A stretch of 64,000 nucleotides of DNA from Morinoia aosen (taxonomy: Eukaryota > Arthropoda > Malacostraca > Amphipoda > Talitridae), in the NCBI GenBank assembly GCA_030386875.1, contig CM059557.1:58792514-58856513 (forward strand), in the 5' to 3' direction. The first letter of the stretch is position 1, and each line of letters opens with the position of its first letter. Positions 60,237-64,000 of this stretch are shown here, piece by piece. The notes beneath the pieces are model-generated. The model was not told the origin of the DNA. It was given only the letters and a program-made list of their open reading frames with translations, and searched no databases. The position numbers and the translations under genes were made by a program.

Positions 60237-60731
60237 ATGGATTGCTCACGATACCAACACGACAAACTGTGTACCCAATATTTCGAGTCAAGGAAATTGT
60301 CAAGCCACCGAAAACGTCGAGCCACCGAAAACGTCGAGCCAACGAAGCGTGTAGCAGACGCTTTGAAATCATGCGCCCTCAACGAAACAGTCAATAATTT
60401 GCCGTCGAATTTGCCAACGTTTAAACCGAACACAAGTTTTAAATATGAAATTGAATACACGGGTCAACTATCAATCACCGATCTCCTTCCGAAGTACTCT
60501 GCTGAAGCACTCTCTGAGTCCTACGTCCGCGTCCCTGACCTTTCTCTAGACTCACCGGCGACTCAAAATGCCGTCTTGATCGTCTCACAAACCAACCCCG
60601 ACAACCCGGTTTGTCCGTCCTCGACTACGACTCCGCACCAAGTGTCCTCTACTCGTCCCACTCAACCCCGCCTGGACAGCGCTCCCCCCCACCCCCCGAA
60701 GGGGAGGGTGGTCGCCACACGAGCAGGGTAA
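60237..60731 (+). CDS. Unrecognised ORF in GC-rich island, possible retroelement or gene fragment
   Basis: 164 codons. The first part overlaps a GAGCCACCGAAAACGTC tandem (two to three units, 60,305-60,350). The middle (residues 58-100: TFKPNTSFKYEIEYTGQLSI, LPKYSAEALSESYVRV) has a normal protein-like composition with C/G-biased third positions. The end is Pro/Ser/Thr-rich. No start context or domain can be assigned. It may be the N-terminal part of a retrotransposon ORF. Confidence 0.35.
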   Translation: MDCSRYQHDKLCTQYFESRKLSSHRKRRATENVEPTKRVADALKSCALNETVNNLPSNLPTFKPNTSFKYEIEYTGQLSITDLLPKYSAEALSESYVRVPDLSLDSPATQNAVLIVSQTNPDNPVCPSSTTTPHQVSSTRPTQPRLDSAPPHPPKGRVVATRAG

Positions 60732-61398
60732 CAAGGGGGCGAGAAAAAAAAGGGTTCTGAGCCGCCCCTCCCCCACACAACCGGGGGTACGGCTGGGGGA
60801 GAGGGGTCGGGTCTCATGGGCCTCACCCGCCTCCCGTTACGGTAATTAACAATGGTACGCCGAACGGCGATTCTGGTCTCAGCGCCCTGCGCAGTCGGCA
60901 TGGTGTTCCCCAGTTTTACAGCGCTGCGGCTGCATAGGCCAGCGCATCGAATTATCGAATTTAATTAGGGGAGGATTTCTCTTCTGAGAACGTCCCGTTC
61001 ATATATTTCCCAAAACCAAAGCACGAAAGCCGGCTTTCATTTACGACCCATATAAATTCAGAGATGCGGTCTTCCCGTGCATGCTATCCTGTTCGCTCGG
61101 CAAAATGTGAGAGAAGGGATAAATCTGACTGCAGACACCCTTCCCCCACGTGAGCAAAAAGAAATTATATAACAATTTCTTTTTCTATGTCTCGGCCTCA
61201 GTGTATTTCCCACCCGACTGGCGAACACTTGTACGACATGACATCAAACTAAAACACAACCAAAAATAACGAAACGGCGACAACGACTCGCTCGCACGTG
61301 CTCCAGCAATTTTAAATAATATTGGCCCCCTTCGGGATTGGGGGGCGAGCTCTTCCGCCTCCGAGATCTTCGTCATCTGCTTCCAGTGGGGATCCTTC
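60732..61398. other. GC-rich non-coding stretch
   Basis: Runs of C and G at 60,680-60,850 and a hairpin-like GAAATTATATAACAATTTC at 61,150-61,170. No coding frame is supported. Confidence 0.4.
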
Positions 61399-61785
61399 CT
61401 AGCCTTTTATTATGAGGATAAATTCTTTCCCCCGCAGTGGCTCTTTCCACTGATAATAGGGGAAAACCGAAGCCGAGGAGATTCGCGTGCAAGCGGTCCT
61501 GGCCTCGATCTCCCCGCCGTCCCGGGGCAAAACTAGATGCTGCAGCAAGCCGCTGAGGGTCGCCTCGGTCAGGCGTTTGTCCGGCTTCGGGACGAAGTGG
61601 ACGACGAGCGCGTCGCCCTCCAGGGTCGTTGCCGCCCGCGCCCAGTCCGTCTCGGCCGAGACGCTCGCCAGATTTCCGTCGGGCAGCCACAACGCCACCT
61701 CGTAGTGGCGCGCTGCGACGTAGGTTCCGAGCTGGCGCACCACCTCGCTCGGCCTCCGTATCCGCCCTCGATGCATGTACGTCAC
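61399..61785 (-). CDS. High-GC ORF, coding-like, unrecognised
   Basis: 128 codons on the minus strand. Third positions are almost all G or C through the core (residues 20-95), in sharp contrast to the AT-rich neighbourhood and to the other two minus frames. This is strong evidence that this frame was under coding constraint. The product includes HYEVALWLPDGNLASVSAE, VVHFVPKPDKRLTEATLS and LLQHLVLPRDGGEIEART, alternating strands and helices. No domain is recognised. It could be a gag-like ORF of a GC-rich retroelement, a transferred gene or a host exon. Neither end has a clear start or splice site; the ATG at 61,785 is only the first available. Confidence 0.5.
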   Translation of the reverse strand: MTYMHRGRIRRPSEVVRQLGTYVAARHYEVALWLPDGNLASVSAETDWARAATTLEGDALVVHFVPKPDKRLTEATLSGLLQHLVLPRDGGEIEARTACTRISSASVFPYYQWKEPLRGKEFILIIKG

Positions 61786-64000
61786 CGTTTCCTACGGCAC
61801 ACGTTCGAGCATTAGTTTTGCATGGGTTAGACATCAATATATAGCGCCTATTCTTTCAAATTTTCCTCTCTTCGCCTCATAATGACCGCGTATGTTACAT
61901 GATGAATGGTTAAATTATGGGATTCATGAACATAGCAAGTCCTATCAGGCTTGAATGGTGAAATGCGCACACTCCTGCACACGATACAGCACATACTCCT
62001 GCACACGATACAGCACACGAAACCGCACACACTCTGACTACACACGCACATTCATCCTATCCTTTCGTTCACTTCGTAGTGCAGGTCCTAATGGTTAAAA
62101 TGATGGATGAAATGCCCTTCATTATTACTCTTTCCGTGTCAGCTGACTGTTTGCCTGAGTGGCATCTGCTAATCAATTCGTGAGAAGCAAGCCTGAATTT
62201 TCGTATGGTTGCAATACACAAGGCGTCCCTTTGTATGCACTTCTGTTCATACAAATCTCCACTTCTTACATGACTTCTCTTCCGCATTCTAATAAACTCA
62301 TGATATCGGTACAGCTGCGATGCCTCAAGCATTGCGCACATGCCTTTGGAAAGGCCTCAAAATATCCCTCTCAGTCTTGCTTCACGCAATATCCATTCTC
62401 ACGCTCATCAGCAGACCAGATATTTATAATACTCTCCATTATTCGCGCACGGATTACTCCGCACAGGAGTGTTCCCGATCTTACCATTGAAGAATGCCTC
62501 TCCATCTCTCTTACGTCGACCGCTACTTTCGTTCCGCTCCGTTGGATGCCGCTGTGGTGCTGGTTTGGCACGCGCACACGTCAGCACCTCGCTCGCTCGT
62601 CGCCTTCCTGAAAATCTTCAAAATTCACATTAGCGCATTTATCATTAAATATTTCAGCTCTAGCGTCGGCTCGATGCTGTTCACGCTCCCATTTCTCAGC
62701 ACAGGAGCCATCCATCTCTCTATTATTATCTTTGCTCATTTCTACCTATTTCGTTCTCCCGTTGCTCTCGCATTTAGCATCGCAAACGCATCGTTGTGCG
62801 CTTCTCTCTGTCCAGACTGCCTTCTCTAATCTTCGGCGTATCACCTACTGTGGCTCCACTGTCTCGTGAATCACGTGTCGAGCCCCTACCTCGCAAGTGC
62901 TCGTCCAGCCTGCCTTTCCACACTAAGCTACATTATTATTAAAGAGCCGTATTTGCTAAAAATTTTATACTATGTCCTTAATGGGAACTTAATTAATATA
63001 ATGTCTCGGTGGAAGTTCTGCCCAGCTCCCAGAACTTCCTGTCGAAATCTTCCATCTTTATGTGCTCCGCGCGGCTATCGGCTCAGGATCAGGTTTCGCT
63101 CTTCCAAGTGCGGCAAGTCCCATCCCAAGATAACTTTAATCGACGTCTCTCTTCTTAGCGACTGCATTGTGCCTATTTCTCTTTTTTAAACGTCATTTTG
63201 AAGCAATAAAATTTTTTTAAATTTTACTCCCCCCGACGATAAAAGAAAATTCCTTCACAGGGAATTTTTCACCCTAAATAATACAATTACAAGAAGGATA
63301 TATCTACTTCCCATCCAAGTTGCTGTCTCTTAAATCTACATCTGAAAGGAAATTTTTTTATTAGTAAGATTGTACTTATAAATACTACTCAAAAAAATGA
63401 AAAGTTCTTCACCCTTATTGGTTGTTTTAACCTACTAGTTATGAGAGGACTTAGAGAGCCGTACTCACTACTGACCCTATTTATGTGAAGGAAAACATCT
63501 GCTGCGGCCGTGCTATACTGAGATTGTACTACTGTCTAATTGTATCTCTGCCTAGACGGCTAGTTTCCTTCGAAATCTCTCTTCATTCCTTACACATCTC
63601 AGTCAATTGACCAGCAATCAAATTGCTTCTACGATGTGACAGTCCTTATCTCTGCAGTTGTTCGAAAATGTCAAACCTTACGATGCAATTTTACCTCTAA
63701 GTTTATTCCCGTCATTCTAAAATGCGCAGCCAACAGCGACATAATTTACCTAGTACCGCTATTTACAAGTTGTATGTCAAATTTATACTTGTATCTCACG
63801 CCTCTTTTCTGCGCGTAGCACTTGCTTCCTGCGGTTGAGCTCATCTTTCCCCAGACTCGGAGTGAGTCCCTTTATGCCTCTGTCTATTTTATGACTTTCG
63901 TCCGGTATCGCGCTCTCAAGCTCTGAGCACAGTCGCTCATGTTGGCTGATAGCATTCGTAAGAGATTACTTGCATAGCAGTTAACACTCGATCGAACTAC
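61786..64000. other. Right-end interval, no gene supported
   Basis: A 24-bp tandem (ACTCCTGCACACGATACAGC, two units plus partial) lies at 61,965-62,020. The stretch 62,450-62,830 is C/T-rich on the plus strand and produces a hydrophobic 111-codon ORF, probably a composition effect. The remainder is AT-rich. Confidence 0.45.

Noticed and set aside
62494..62829. 111-residue hydrophobic ORF as a membrane protein
   Set aside because: Hydrophobicity follows from C/T-rich plus-strand composition; other frames are also open, and there is no start context or homology.

Overview
The window looks like AT-rich nuclear DNA of an arthropod, probably an insect. It has spliced exons with GT-AG borders and long introns, tRNA-derived SINE heads, relics of BEL/Pao and non-LTR retrotransposons, a large LTR element, and an integrated Maverick/Polinton DNA virus-like transposon. 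There is no bacterial gene organisation. Species cannot be named from the sequence alone.

Layout. (1) 1-11,270 and 38,000-59,420 are two diverged copies (A and B) of one tandem segmental duplication. Each carries two exons of a C-type lectin-like gene (A: 341-494 and 5,899-6,116; B: 38,334-38,486 and 41,770-41,987) and, further downstream on the minus strand, the same decayed non-LTR retrotransposon. Copy B has a 1-base deletion in its first exon. (2) 11,951-27,288 is a Maverick/Polinton with 165-bp terminal inverted repeats and a perfect 6-bp target duplication (TACATA). It carries a packaging ATPase and two small ORFs on the left (minus strand). On the plus strand follow protein-primed DNA polymerase B, a phospholipase A2-like protein, chromodomain integrase, a conserved Polinton protein, minor and major capsid proteins, a zinc-ribbon membrane protein, a maturation protease and two coiled-coil fibre-like genes. 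Most of its genes have stops or frameshifts and the polymerase is split by a 1.24-kb solo-LTR-like insertion, so this is a dead provirus. (3) 27,295-38,000 is mostly non-coding, with a BEL/Pao pol relic, small tandem repeats and a convincing core promoter at 33,343-33,376, possibly that of the copy B lectin gene. (4) 44,783-56,419 is an 11.6-kb LTR element with 1.65-kb LTRs inserted into copy B; copy A retains the empty site. Its interior lacks gag-pol but holds an inverted SINE pair and a 1.8-kb array of 31-bp repeats. (5) 59,420-64,000 contains an unusual GC-rich island with two unrecognised ORFs.

How the pieces relate. The Polinton gene set forms the replication (polymerase), integration (integrase), packaging (ATPase) and virion (capsid, protease, PLA2, fibre) modules of a virus-like element. 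Four plus-strand genes start exactly at the 11-mer TTTAAAAAATG, and a fifth copy lies 23 bases before the polymerase start, which suggests a shared regulatory signal. The lectin duplication came after the non-LTR insertion, and the LTR element came after the duplication. The only apparently functional host loci are the copy A lectin exons and perhaps the promoter and first exon near 33.4 kb.
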